Positions 26,405 through 34,747 of a DNA stretch of 55,031 nucleotides are shown piece after piece. The first letter of the stretch is position 1. Every line of letters begins with the position of its first letter. This stretch comes from Roseovarius autotrophicus. GTDB lineage: Bacteria; Pseudomonadota; Alphaproteobacteria; Rhodobacterales; Rhodobacteraceae. Made by a program: the position numbers and the translations under genes. The notes under the pieces were generated by a model that saw only the letters and a list, made by a program, of their open reading frames with translations, had not been told where the DNA came from and did not search any database. The stretch lies in NCBI RefSeq assembly GCF_018069895.1, contig NZ_JAGQDH010000019.1, forward strand, positions 1 through 55,031, read 5' to 3'.

Positions 26405-26917
26405 GTGAAACTGCTCAAGGCCTTGGACCGCAACGCCGAACGCTGGGCGCTTCTGGTGTTCTATACCTTGCTGGTCGTCACGATGTTCATCGAGGTGCTG
26501 CGGCGCGAGCTTCTGTCATATTCCTCGATCTGGGGCGAGGAGATCGTTCGCTATGCCTTCATCTATCTCGCCTGGATCGGCGCGGCGGCGGCCGTGCGAG
26601 AGCGCGCCCATATCCGCATCGACGTGATCCTCGAATATGTCGGGCGGCGGGTGAAGGCGGCGCTCTACATCCTTGGCGATCTGGTGATGTTCGCGGTCGC
26701 CTGCGTGGCGTTCTACTGGTCGCTGGAGACGGTGCTCGTCTCGGCCAAGTTCGGCTCGGTCACGCATGGGCTGCGGATCAGCCAGGTCTGGTTTCTCTCG
26801 GCGGTGCCCATCGGGTTCGGCCTTGTGATGCTTCGTCTCGTGCAATCCTTCCTGCGCGACCTGCACGACCTTCGTCACGGGAATCCCGTCTACGAAGGCG
26901 GCAAGATGTTCGACTGA
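26405..26917 (+). CDS. TRAP transporter small membrane subunit (DctQ type)
   Basis: 170 aa with four predicted membrane helices (about 13-35, 45-63, 85-107 and 125-147). The DctQ fingerprint FIEVLRRELL...SIWGEEIVRYAFIYLAWIGAAAAVRERAHI is plain. The start is GTG 26405 with AGGAGG seven bases upstream. Its stop is ten bases before the large permease gene. It is the small integral subunit of the DHPS-type importer. Confidence 0.9.
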   Translation: MKLLKALDRNAERWALLVFYTLLVVTMFIEVLRRELLSYSSIWGEEIVRYAFIYLAWIGAAAAVRERAHIRIDVILEYVGRRVKAALYILGDLVMFAVACVAFYWSLETVLVSAKFGSVTHGLRISQVWFLSAVPIGFGLVMLRLVQSFLRDLHDLRHGNPVYEGGKMFD

Positions 26918-26927
26918 GGGGCGCGCC

Positions 26928-28259
26928 ATGTTCTGGAACCAGATGCAGGAACAGACCATCGAGCTTGGCTGGGATTTCTACGGCCCGGTGATCCTGTTCG
27001 TTCTGCTGGTGGCGCTCGCCGTGCCGGTCTGGGCGGCGATCGGGGCGGCGGCTATCGTGATGCTTCTGGTCTCGGGGGCGCTGCCGCTCAGCCTGGTGGG
27101 CGAGAGCCTGTTTCACGGCATCGACCATTTCGCGCTGACCGCCGTGCCGCTCTTCATCCTGACCGGTGACGTGCTGGTGCGCACGGGACTGAGCCGCAAG
27201 TTCCTTGATGTGGCCGAGGCGCTGACGCAGTTCGCCAAGGGGGGCTTCGGCTCGGCCACGGTGCTGGTCTGCGGGATGTTTGCCGCCATCTCCGGCTCGG
27301 ACGCGGCGGGGGCGGCGGCGGTGGGGCGCATGACCATCAACCGCCTTGTGGAATCGGGCTATCCGCGCCCCTATGCCTGTGCGCTGGTGGCGGCGGGGGC
27401 CTGCACCGGCATCCTCATTCCGCCCTCCATCGCCTATATCGTCATCGGCCTCGTGCTGGGCATCTCGGCCTCGACGCTGTTTCTGGCGGCGGTCATTCCC
27501 GGCCTCGCCATCCTGCTCTCGATTCTTGCGACCAATATCATCATGAACCGGCTTCATGGCTGGGAGGGCGGCGGCAACATGTCGTTTGCTGAATGGGCCA
27601 CGCGGCTCTGGGCGGCGCTCAGGTCGGGCTGGTATGCGTTCATCGTGCCGGGGATCATCTTCTACGGTATCTTCTCGGGGCAGTTGACGCCGACCGAGGC
27701 GGGGGCGACGGCGGTGGTGGTGACGATCATCCTCGGTTTCATCCTCGGCACGCTGAAGCTTAGCGATTTCCCGTCGATGCTGATCTCTTCGGCCAAGGTC
27801 AACGGGGTGATCCTGCCGATCATCGCCTTCTCATTGCCGCTGGCGCAGGCGCTGGCGATCCTCGGCGTGCCGCAGGGCTTTGTTGCTGCCGCCACCTCGG
27901 TGAGCGAGGAGCCATGGGTGCTCATCCTGATGATGGTGCTGATCCTCATCGCGGCGGGGCTGGTGATGGAGACGACGCCGAATATCGTGATCCTCGCCCC
28001 GATCCTCAAGCCGCTCGCCGACAATATCGGCATGAACGAGATCCAGTTCTGCATCATGATGATCACCGCGCTTGGCGTGGGCTTCATCACGCCGCCCCTG
28101 GGTCTCAACCTTTTCGTTGTCGCGGGGCTGACGGGCGAATCGATCCTCAAGATCGCCTATCGCGCGATACCCTTCGTTCTCTTCATGCTCGTGGTGACGC
28201 TGTTCATCGCCTATGTGCCGGCGGTGTCCACCACGCTTCTTCCCGATATCTACAAATAG
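26928..28259 (+). CDS. TRAP transporter large permease (DctM type)
   Basis: 443 aa and about 12 membrane segments. DctM motifs are seen throughout: LFHGIDHFALTAVPLFILTG, GMFAAISGSDAAGAAAVGRM, LVAAGACTGILIPPSIAYIV and a C-terminal FITPPLGLNLFVVAGLTGES. It is the transmembrane substrate and Na+ pathway of the importer. The gene ends nine bases before hpsN, so uptake and the first oxidation step share one message. Confidence 0.93.
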   Translation: MFWNQMQEQTIELGWDFYGPVILFVLLVALAVPVWAAIGAAAIVMLLVSGALPLSLVGESLFHGIDHFALTAVPLFILTGDVLVRTGLSRKFLDVAEALTQFAKGGFGSATVLVCGMFAAISGSDAAGAAAVGRMTINRLVESGYPRPYACALVAAGACTGILIPPSIAYIVIGLVLGISASTLFLAAVIPGLAILLSILATNIIMNRLHGWEGGGNMSFAEWATRLWAALRSGWYAFIVPGIIFYGIFSGQLTPTEAGATAVVVTIILGFILGTLKLSDFPSMLISSAKVNGVILPIIAFSLPLAQALAILGVPQGFVAAATSVSEEPWVLILMMVLILIAAGLVMETTPNIVILAPILKPLADNIGMNEIQFCIMMITALGVGFITPPLGLNLFVVAGLTGESILKIAYRAIPFVLFMLVVTLFIAYVPAVSTTLLPDIYK

Positions 28260-28268
28260 GACTGGACC

Positions 28269-29576
28269 ATGCCGCGAGATTATCTCAAGAAAGCGACCCT
28301 TCATTCGCGCAGCGATTCCTCCGAGACGCGCAAGATCGTTCGCGCCATCCTCGACGATATCGAGGCGGGGGGTGACAAGGCGGCGCTCGACTATGCCGCC
28401 AAGTTCGACAAATACGAGGGCGAAATCCTGCTGACGCCCGAGGCCATAGCGGCTGCGACCGCGCAGGTGCCCGAAAAGTTGCGTCGCGATATCGCGTTCG
28501 CCCATGCCAATGTCAGGAAATTCGCCGAGGCGCAGAAATCTACCGTGGCCGATTTCGAGGTGGAGGTGGTGCCGGGGCTGATTGCCGGGCAAAAGTCGAT
28601 CCCCGTGCATGCGGCGGGTTGTTACGTGCCCGGCGGGCGCTACAGCCATATCGCCAGCGCCATCATGACCGTTACCACCGCCAAGGTGGCGGGTTGCCAG
28701 AGCATCACCGCCTGTTCGCCGCCGCGCCCAGGCGTGGGCGTGGCTCCCGCGATCATCTATGCCGCCCATATCTGCGGCGCCGACCATATCCTTGCCATGG
28801 GTGGCGTGCAGGGGGTAGCGGCGATGACCTTCGGCCTGTTCGGCCTGCCAAAGGCCAACATTCTTGTCGGTCCCGGCAATCAGTTCGTGGCCGAAGCCAA
28901 GCGGATGCTGTTCGGGCGCGTGGGGATCGACATGATCGCGGGGCCGACCGACAGCCTGATCCTTGCCGATGCGGGTGCCGATCCGATGATCGTGGCGACC
29001 GATCTCGTGGGGCAGGCCGAGCATGGCTACAACTCGCCCGTCTGGCTGGTCACGGATGACCGGGCGCTGGCCGAGGAGGTGATGCGCCTCGTGCCGCTGC
29101 TCATTGACGATCTGCCCGAGGTGAACCGCGACAACGCTGCCGCCGCCTGGCGCGACTATGCCGAGGTGATCGTCTGCGCGGACCGCGAGGAAATGGCCGC
29201 CACCTCTGACGCCTATGCGCCCGAACACCTGACGGTGCAGGCCGCCGATCTTGACTGGTGGCTGGGGCGGCTGACCTGTTACGGCTCGCTGTTTCTGGGC
29301 GAAGAGACCACCGTGGCCTTTGGCGACAAGGCGTCGGGCACCAATCACGTGCTGCCCACCTCAGGGGCGGCGCATTATACCGGGGGGCTGAGTGTCCACA
29401 AATACATGAAGATCGTCACCTGGCAGCGCGCCACCCGCGAGGGGGCGAAACCGGTGGCCGAGGCGACCGCGCGGATCTCGCGGCTGGAGGGGATGGAGGG
29501 GCACGCGCGCACCGCCGATATCCGCCTGCGCAAGTATTTCCCCGGCGAGAATTTCGATCTCTCGGCAGAGGGCTGA
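28269..29576 (+). CDS. hpsN: Sulfopropanediol 3-dehydrogenase HpsN (histidinol-dehydrogenase homologue)
   Basis: Oxidises (R)-DHPS to (R)-sulfolactate with two NAD+, in the cytosol. The 435 aa protein has the HisD fold: zinc ligands from GQAEHGYNSPVW (Gln/His), Asp in GDKASGTNHVLPTSG and His in EGMEGHARTADIRLRKY, and the catalytic Glu-His in YAPEHLTVQ. It sits in a TRAP-hpsN-hpsO-hpsP operon rather than with his genes, and has the HpsN-like start RDYLKKATLHSRSD. I therefore prefer sulfonate catabolism over histidine synthesis. The reaction is known from Cupriavidus HpsN; activity here is inferred. Confidence 0.85.
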   Translation: MPRDYLKKATLHSRSDSSETRKIVRAILDDIEAGGDKAALDYAAKFDKYEGEILLTPEAIAAATAQVPEKLRRDIAFAHANVRKFAEAQKSTVADFEVEVVPGLIAGQKSIPVHAAGCYVPGGRYSHIASAIMTVTTAKVAGCQSITACSPPRPGVGVAPAIIYAAHICGADHILAMGGVQGVAAMTFGLFGLPKANILVGPGNQFVAEAKRMLFGRVGIDMIAGPTDSLILADAGADPMIVATDLVGQAEHGYNSPVWLVTDDRALAEEVMRLVPLLIDDLPEVNRDNAAAAWRDYAEVIVCADREEMAATSDAYAPEHLTVQAADLDWWLGRLTCYGSLFLGEETTVAFGDKASGTNHVLPTSGAAHYTGGLSVHKYMKIVTWQRATREGAKPVAEATARISRLEGMEGHARTADIRLRKYFPGENFDLSAEG

Positions 29577-29577
29577 C

Positions 29578-30333
29578 GTGGCGGGCGATCTGTTTTCCGT
29601 CGCGGGGCGCGTGGCCTGCGTGACCGGCGCAAGCTCGGGCCTCGGTCGTCACGCGGCGCTGGTGCTGGCGCGCGCGGGGGCGCGGGTGGTGGGCGTGGCA
29701 CGGCGGCGCGCGGCGCTGGAGGCGTGGCAGGAAGAGGCCGGGCCTGATGCCGTCGCAGTCGTGGGCGACGTGGCCCTGCGCGAAAGCCTGCCCGATCTGG
29801 CGCGCCAGATCGCCTCGCGCTTCGGCCCGCCCGATATCGTCGTCCATGCCGCCGGTCTAAACACGCGCGAGCCGGCGGATGAAGTGACGCCGGAGGGGTG
29901 GGAGGCGACGCTCAATGTCAATCTCACCGCGCCGTTCTTCCTGTCACAGGCACTGGTGCCCGCGATGCAGGCGCGGGGCTGGGGACGGATCGTCAATTTC
30001 GCCTCGCTGCAATCCTTTCGCGCCTTTCCCGGCGGCATCGCCTATGGTGCGTCCAAGGGCGGCGTGGCCCAGATGACCCGCGCCATGGCCGAGGCATGGT
30101 CAGCCTATGGCATCACCACCAATGCGCTTGGACCGGGGTTTTTCCCGACCGAACTGACGGCGGCGGTGTTCGGTGACCCCGCCCGCGCGGCGCGCAACGC
30201 GGCGCAGACCTGCATCGGGCGCAACGGGCGGATGCAGGATATCGACGGGCCGCTGCTGTTTTTGTGCTCGGATGCTTCGGCCTATGTCACGGGGCAGATC
30301 CTTATGGTGGATGGGGGGTTCACGGCACGATGA
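29578..30333 (+). CDS. hpsO: Short-chain dehydrogenase HpsO (DHPS 2-dehydrogenase)
   Basis: 251 aa SDR. It has the cofactor motif TGASSGLG near residue 20, HAAGLN, catalytic Ser in NFASLQSF, and YGASK (Tyr/Lys) near residue 160. The start is GTG 29578, one base after the hpsN stop, and the stop overlaps the hpsP start (ATGA). In the known scheme HpsO and HpsP interconvert DHPS enantiomers through a 2-keto intermediate so that HpsN can use both. Assignment rests mainly on gene order. Confidence 0.8.
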   Translation: MAGDLFSVAGRVACVTGASSGLGRHAALVLARAGARVVGVARRRAALEAWQEEAGPDAVAVVGDVALRESLPDLARQIASRFGPPDIVVHAAGLNTREPADEVTPEGWEATLNVNLTAPFFLSQALVPAMQARGWGRIVNFASLQSFRAFPGGIAYGASKGGVAQMTRAMAEAWSAYGITTNALGPGFFPTELTAAVFGDPARAARNAAQTCIGRNGRMQDIDGPLLFLCSDASAYVTGQILMVDGGFTAR

Positions 30334-31310
30334 AGGCACTTGTCTATACTGGCATCGAATCGCTCGATTTCCGCGAGGCCCCCGATCCGCAGCCCGCCGC
30401 GGGCGAGGTACTGATCCGGGTCGAGAGTGTGGGCATCTGCGGCTCGGACATGCACGCCTATCTTGGCCACGACGCGCGCCGTCCCGCACCGCTGATCCTT
30501 GGGCACGAGGCCGCGGGCGTGATCGCCGCAGGGCCCCGCGCGGGCGAACGGGTGACCGTGAACCCGCTGGTGACATGCGGCGCCTGTCCGGCCTGCCGCT
30601 CGGGGCGCGAGAACCTCTGCCCCATGCGGCAGATCATCTCCATGCCGCCGCGTGAGGGGGCATTCGCCGAATTCGTGCGGATGCCCGAGCGCAATCTTGT
30701 CACCGTGCCCGATGCTGTGCCGCTCGACATCGCCGCGCTGGCCGAGCCGCTGGCGGTGAGCTGGCACGCAGCAAGGCTGGGGCTGGCGGCGCTGCACGGG
30801 GCGGATGCGCGCCGCGCGCTGGTGATCGGCGGTGGCGCGATCGGGTTGGCCGCGGCGCTGGCCCTCCGGGCAATGGGATGCCCCGAGGTCGTGGTGGTCG
30901 AACCGAACCCGGCGCGGCGCAGCTATCTTGCGCTGCGTTGCGAGGTGGCGGCAGTGGCCGCGCCCGAGGGCGACTGGCCGCTGGTGGTGGACGCCGTGGG
31001 CCTTGCCGCCACCCGCGCCACCGCCTCGGCTCTGACAGCCCCCGGTGGCGTGATCGTCCATATCGGGCTTGGCGAGGATGCGGGCGGGCTGGATATAAGG
31101 CGGATGACGCTTCAGGAAATTACCTTCATCGGCACCTATACCTATACGGCGCAGGATTTCCGCGATACCGCGAAGGCGATGTTTGCGGGCCGCCTAGGGC
31201 CGCTCGACTGGGCCGAGACGCGCCCGCTCTCCGAGGGCGCACGCGCCTTTGGCGATATGCGCGCAGGCCGCATTGCCGCGCCCAAGATCGTGCTCAAGCC
31301 GCAGAGGTGA
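30330..31310 (+). CDS. hpsP: Zinc-dependent alcohol dehydrogenase HpsP
   Basis: 326 aa, ATG 30330 overlapping the hpsO stop. Catalytic zinc motif GICGSDMHAYLGHDAR...LGHEAAG is followed by the structural-zinc cysteines CGACPACRSGRENLC, and the nucleotide-binding GGGAIGLAAALALRA lies near residue 165. It is a medium-chain dehydrogenase that should work with HpsO in racemising DHPS. It is the last gene of the operon; a weak hairpin follows at 31315-31339. Confidence 0.8.
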   Translation: MKALVYTGIESLDFREAPDPQPAAGEVLIRVESVGICGSDMHAYLGHDARRPAPLILGHEAAGVIAAGPRAGERVTVNPLVTCGACPACRSGRENLCPMRQIISMPPREGAFAEFVRMPERNLVTVPDAVPLDIAALAEPLAVSWHAARLGLAALHGADARRALVIGGGAIGLAAALALRAMGCPEVVVVEPNPARRSYLALRCEVAAVAAPEGDWPLVVDAVGLAATRATASALTAPGGVIVHIGLGEDAGGLDIRRMTLQEITFIGTYTYTAQDFRDTAKAMFAGRLGPLDWAETRPLSEGARAFGDMRAGRIAAPKIVLKPQR

Positions 31311-31341
31311 AGGAGGGCAAGGCAAGAACACGCCTTCCCGC

Positions 31342-31370
31342 TTGATTTGCGCTGCGCCTCCGGCTATATG
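31342..31370 (+). promoter_or_regulatory. Probable rpsA promoter
   Basis: TTGATT (31342-31347) and TATATG (31365-31370) have a 17-base spacer. Transcription from about 31377 would leave a leader of about 155 bases before rpsA. Confidence 0.5.
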
Positions 31371-31416
31371 CCCCCTGTCAACAAGGCGGAACCGCCACGA
31401 AGCCAAGAGATCGAGC

Positions 31417-31447
31417 AGGGTCGGCAACACCGGCCCTCTTTGTTTTG
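31417..31447 (+). terminator. Terminator-like hairpin in the rpsA leader
   Basis: AGGGTCGG (31417-31424) pairs with CCGGCCCT (31430-31437), one G-U, five-base loop, followed by CTTTGTTTTG. It lies between the candidate promoter and the rpsA start, so it could be an attenuator or the end of a short RNA of about 70 nt. No T-run-free alternative structure was worked out. Confidence 0.5.
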
Positions 31448-31531
31448 TGCCCCGTCTGACCAATGAACCCCTCAAGACCGGCGGAGACAACCGCGCGGCC
31501 GGAAAACAGATGTAAAGGAAACAGACGCCAC

Positions 31532-33211
31532 ATGGCTCAGAACGCATCCATGGAGGAATTCGAGGCCCTCCTTAATGAAAGCCTCGAAATGGACACGCCC
31601 GACGAGGGCTCTGTCGTCAAGGGCCGGGTCATCGCCATCGAGGCGGGCCAGGCCATCATCGATGTCGGCTACAAGATGGAAGGCCGCGTCGATCTCAAGG
31701 AATTCGCAAATCCCGGCGAGCAGCCCGACATTGCCGTGGGCGATGAGGTCGAGGTGTTCCTGCGCTCGGCAGAGAACTCGCGCGGCGAAGCCGTAATCAG
31801 CCGCGAGATGGCCCGCCGCGAAGAGGCATGGGACCGTCTCGAGAAAGCCTATGCCGACGAGGAGCGCGTCGAAGGCGCGATCTTTGGCCGCGTCAAGGGC
31901 GGGTTCACCGTCGATCTCGGCGGGGCCGTGGCATTCCTGCCCGGCTCTCAGGTCGATGTGCGCCCCGTGCGCGACGCGGGGCCCCTGATGGGCCTCAAGC
32001 AGCCCTTCCAGATCCTCAAGATGGATCGTCGCCGCGGCAATATCGTCGTGTCGCGCCGCGCCATCCTGGAAGAAAGCCGCGCCGAACAGCGCGCCGAAGT
32101 CATCGCCAACCTCACCGAGGGGCAGAATGTCGATGGCGTGGTCAAGAACATCACCGAATACGGGGCCTTCGTGGACCTCGGCGGTGTCGATGGCCTCTTG
32201 CACGTCACCGACATGGCGTGGCGGCGTGTCAACCACCCGTCGGAAATCCTCTCGATCGGAGAGACCGTCAAGGTTCAGGTCATCAAGATCAACAAGGAAA
32301 CCCACCGTATCAGCCTGGGCATGAAGCAGCTTCAGGAAGATCCGTGGGATGTGGTGGGCGCGAAGTATCCGCTCAGCTCGGTCCATACCGGCCGCGTCAC
32401 CAACATCACCGATTACGGCGCCTTCGTGGAACTGGAACCGGGGGTCGAGGGGCTTGTGCACGTCTCGGAAATGTCCTGGACCAAGAAGAACGTGCATCCC
32501 GGCAAGATCGTCTCCACCTCTCAGGAGGTCGAGGTCATGGTGCTGGAGATCGACGGTGCGAAACGCCGCGTTTCGCTGGGCCTCAAGCAGTGCATGCGCA
32601 ATCCCTGGGAAGTGTTCGCTGAACAGCACCCGCCGGGCACCGAGGTCGAGGGCGAGGTCAAGAACATTACCGAGTTCGGCCTTTTCATCGGCATGGATGG
32701 CGACATCGACGGCATGGTTCACCTCAGCGACCTCAGCTGGGACGAGCGTGGCGAGGATGCGATCCAGCACTACAAGAAAGGCGATGTTGTTCAGGCGGTT
32801 GTTTCCGAGGTCGACGTCGAGAAGGAGCGAATTTCGCTCTCGATCAAGTCGCTGGGCGGTGACAAGTTCGCCGAAGCCGTGGGCGGCGTGAAACGCGGTT
32901 CGATCATCACCGTCACCGTGACGGCGATCGAAGATGGCGGCATCGAGGTGGAGTATGAGGGCATGAAGTCCTTCATCCGCCGCTCCGACCTGTCGCGCGA
33001 CCGTGCCGAACAGCGGCCCGAACGCTTCTCGGTTGGCGATAAGGTTGATGTGCGCGTGACCAACGTGGACAGCAAGACCCGCCGTCTGGGCCTGTCGATC
33101 AAGGCCCGCGAGATCGCCGAGGAACAGGAAGCCGTGGCGCAATATGGCTCGTCGGATTCGGGCGCATCGTTGGGCGACATTCTTGGTGCGGCGCTCAAGG
33201 GCGACAAGTAA
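31532..33211 (+). CDS. rpsA: 30S ribosomal protein S1
   Basis: 559 aa from ATG 31532 (AAGGA at 31515). The protein has six S1 RNA-binding repeats. Typical third and fourth repeats read VKNITEYGAFVDLGGVDGLLHVTDM and VTNITDYGAFVELEPGVEGLVHVSEM; the sixth is near residue 450. S1 unwinds and docks mRNA on the 30S subunit. In many Alphaproteobacteria rpsA follows cmk and precedes ihfB. Here the hps operon is upstream and an FkbM gene on the other strand is downstream, so the region has been rearranged. Confidence 0.97.
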   Translation: MAQNASMEEFEALLNESLEMDTPDEGSVVKGRVIAIEAGQAIIDVGYKMEGRVDLKEFANPGEQPDIAVGDEVEVFLRSAENSRGEAVISREMARREEAWDRLEKAYADEERVEGAIFGRVKGGFTVDLGGAVAFLPGSQVDVRPVRDAGPLMGLKQPFQILKMDRRRGNIVVSRRAILEESRAEQRAEVIANLTEGQNVDGVVKNITEYGAFVDLGGVDGLLHVTDMAWRRVNHPSEILSIGETVKVQVIKINKETHRISLGMKQLQEDPWDVVGAKYPLSSVHTGRVTNITDYGAFVELEPGVEGLVHVSEMSWTKKNVHPGKIVSTSQEVEVMVLEIDGAKRRVSLGLKQCMRNPWEVFAEQHPPGTEVEGEVKNITEFGLFIGMDGDIDGMVHLSDLSWDERGEDAIQHYKKGDVVQAVVSEVDVEKERISLSIKSLGGDKFAEAVGGVKRGSIITVTVTAIEDGGIEVEYEGMKSFIRRSDLSRDRAEQRPERFSVGDKVDVRVTNVDSKTRRLGLSIKAREIAEEQEAVAQYGSSDSGASLGDILGAALKGDK

Positions 33212-33239
33212 ACGAGAAGATCCTGTCAGGATCGATGAG

Positions 33240-33262
33240 CGGCCCCGCCTTGTGCGGGGCCG
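33240..33262 (+). terminator. Terminator between rpsA and convergent FkbM gene
   Basis: CGGCCCCGC (33240-33248) pairs with GCGGGGCCG (33254-33262) around CTTGT, followed by TTCTGCTTTG. A second tight palindrome GATCCTG-T-CAGGATC precedes it at 33219-33233. Confidence 0.7.
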
Positions 33263-33278
33263 TTCTGCTTTGTCCCGC

Positions 33279-34208
33279 TCACCCCGTCGCGACGAGTCCG
33301 CTTCGTCCTGCCGGCTGCGGCCAGCGGGCCTCGAACGTGGCCAGAAGTGGCGATGCGGTGCGTATGGCGAGAAAATTGTAGCCTTTGAAAGGGTCGGTCT
33401 TGCGGCTGCGGATACTGGCCAGATCGGGCATGGGGACAAGCCCGCTATCAATGGAATAAAGTCGTATCTCGGGGTCGGACAGCAGGTGCGCGCTTACCGT
33501 GCAGGCGGGATCATTGCCGTGATCCTCGTAGATCAGCGCCCCCCCCTGCGCCAGCGTGCGTGCAGCCCCCGCGATAGCGGCGATCTCGGCGCCTTCCACA
33601 TCAAGCTTGATCAGCGCGGCGACACCCTCGGGCACCAGATCGTCTATCGCTAGCGTCGTCACGGTTTCGGTGTGGTCCTGCGCACCCGCCGGCGCGTCGC
33701 CCATGAGACGGGCGGAGGCGTGGCTGAGATGGGTGTTGACGAAGCGCAGCGTCTCGCCCGAGTGCGCGTGGATGGCGGCATGATGCAGGTTGACGTTGGG
33801 CAGATCGCGCGCGTTCTCCTGCAACTCCTCGAAGGTGGCCGCCGACGCTTCGACCGCGATCACGCGTTCGAACAACGGCGCGGCGCGGGTGGTCCAGTAA
33901 CCCTTGTTCGCGCCGAGATCGCAGAAGATGGGCGTGGCGCCGGCGGCGGCGCGCAGGATGGCGGCGACCTCGGGCTCGTAGGGTGGGCGGTAGAGCGCGA
34001 ATCGGGTCCAGTAGCCGTCATTCAGGGTGATGCGGAAGGGCGGCGCGCCGTCCTCGTGCAGAAACACCGCGTTGCCCGCGGGAAAGAGCCGCGCAAGGCC
34101 GCGGGCGAAACGACCATAAAGGGCGCGTGTCACGGCAAGCCGGAACAGCCCCATCAGCAAGTGAAACTGAAGCCGCGCCGAGGGTGAGGAGAAGGTGAGC
34201 CGTGCCAT
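33279..34208 (-). CDS. FkbM-family S-adenosylmethionine methyltransferase
   Basis: 309 aa. Residues 90-105 carry the SAM-binding IFCDLGANKGYWTTRAAP, followed by the acidic VIAVEAS strand end and IKLDVEGAEIAAIAG near 200, both typical of FkbM enzymes that O-methylate sugars or small molecules. It stands alone between rpsA (convergent) and a divergent secreted-protein gene, so no substrate can be suggested from context. Confidence 0.87.
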   Translation of the reverse strand: MARLTFSSPSARLQFHLLMGLFRLAVTRALYGRFARGLARLFPAGNAVFLHEDGAPPFRITLNDGYWTRFALYRPPYEPEVAAILRAAAGATPIFCDLGANKGYWTTRAAPLFERVIAVEASAATFEELQENARDLPNVNLHHAAIHAHSGETLRFVNTHLSHASARLMGDAPAGAQDHTETVTTLAIDDLVPEGVAALIKLDVEGAEIAAIAGAARTLAQGGALIYEDHGNDPACTVSAHLLSDPEIRLYSIDSGLVPMPDLASIRSRKTDPFKGYNFLAIRTASPLLATFEARWPQPAGRSGLVATG

Positions 34209-34362
34209 GAGACCAGAGGTAACGCGTCGCCCCTCCCGGCGCTAGCGGCACACATGGGCCACACGCGCTTGTGCGCCGAGTTTTAGTGAAAAACTGCCCC
34301 CGCATTCCCAGACTTGAAGCATGAAACCGGCGCATCCCGCGCCAGCACGAAAGGAGAACCCC

Positions 34363-34677
34363 ATGTTCAAACGTCTTTGTTCCACCGCAATCATCTTTGG
34401 CGCCGCCGCGCTTGCCCCGCCCACAATGGTGCAGGCGCAGGCGACGACCTGTCTGCCGCGAACGGCGCTCGTCGAGCGGCTCGAGGGGCGCTACAAGGAG
34501 CATCTCGCTGGGGGCGGGCTGCAGAACCCGCAACAATTGCTTGAGGTATGGGCCTCGGACGAGACCGGCAGCTTCACCGTCTTCGTCACCCGTCCCGACG
34601 GGATCAGCTGTGTCGTGGCGACCGGGCAGCACTGGAACAGCGTCACCACAAGCCGCCCGGCCGGGGTGGCGGGATAA
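34363..34677 (+). CDS. Small secreted protein of unknown function
   Basis: 104 aa from ATG 34363, which has AAAGGAG six bases upstream (an ATG at 34321 lacks one). A signal peptide covers residues 1-25 ([25 protein letters not shown]). The mature part has two cysteines (TTCLPR and [12 protein letters not shown]) that could form a disulfide, and a compact C-terminal [19 protein letters not shown] have seen such small periplasmic proteins only as hypotheticals. It precedes ahcY by about 70 bases on the same strand. Confidence 0.75.
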   Translation: MFKRLCSTAIIFGAAALAPPTMVQAQATTCLPRTALVERLEGRYKEHLAGGGLQNPQQLLEVWASDETGSFTVFVTRPDGISCVVATGQHWNSVTTSRPAGVAG

Positions 34678-34712
34678 GGCGCATTGCCCATCGGGGGGGT
34701 GGGTGCTATCTG

Positions 34713-34737
34713 CCTTGCAAGTTGAAAATGCAAGGAG
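34713..34737 (+). promoter_or_regulatory. Hairpin covering the ahcY ribosome-binding site
   Basis: CCTTGCA (34713-34719) pairs perfectly with TGCAAGG (34729-34735) around AGTTGAAAA. The 3' arm includes most of the Shine-Dalgarno AAGGAG (34732-34737), ten bases before the ahcY ATG. Folding would hide the ribosome-binding site. It does not match the SAH or SAM riboswitch layouts I know. Confidence 0.5.
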
Positions 34738-34747
34738 CCGCCCCTCG

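Noticed and set aside
28269..29576. Histidinol dehydrogenase of histidine biosynthesis
   Set aside because: No other his genes; it is in an operon with a TRAP importer, an SDR and a zinc alcohol dehydrogenase in the HpsN-HpsO-HpsP order.
33219..33233. GATCCTG-T-CAGGATC palindrome as an operator
   Set aside because: It lies directly after the rpsA stop and before the terminator stem with no promoter nearby; probably part of the transcript-end structure.
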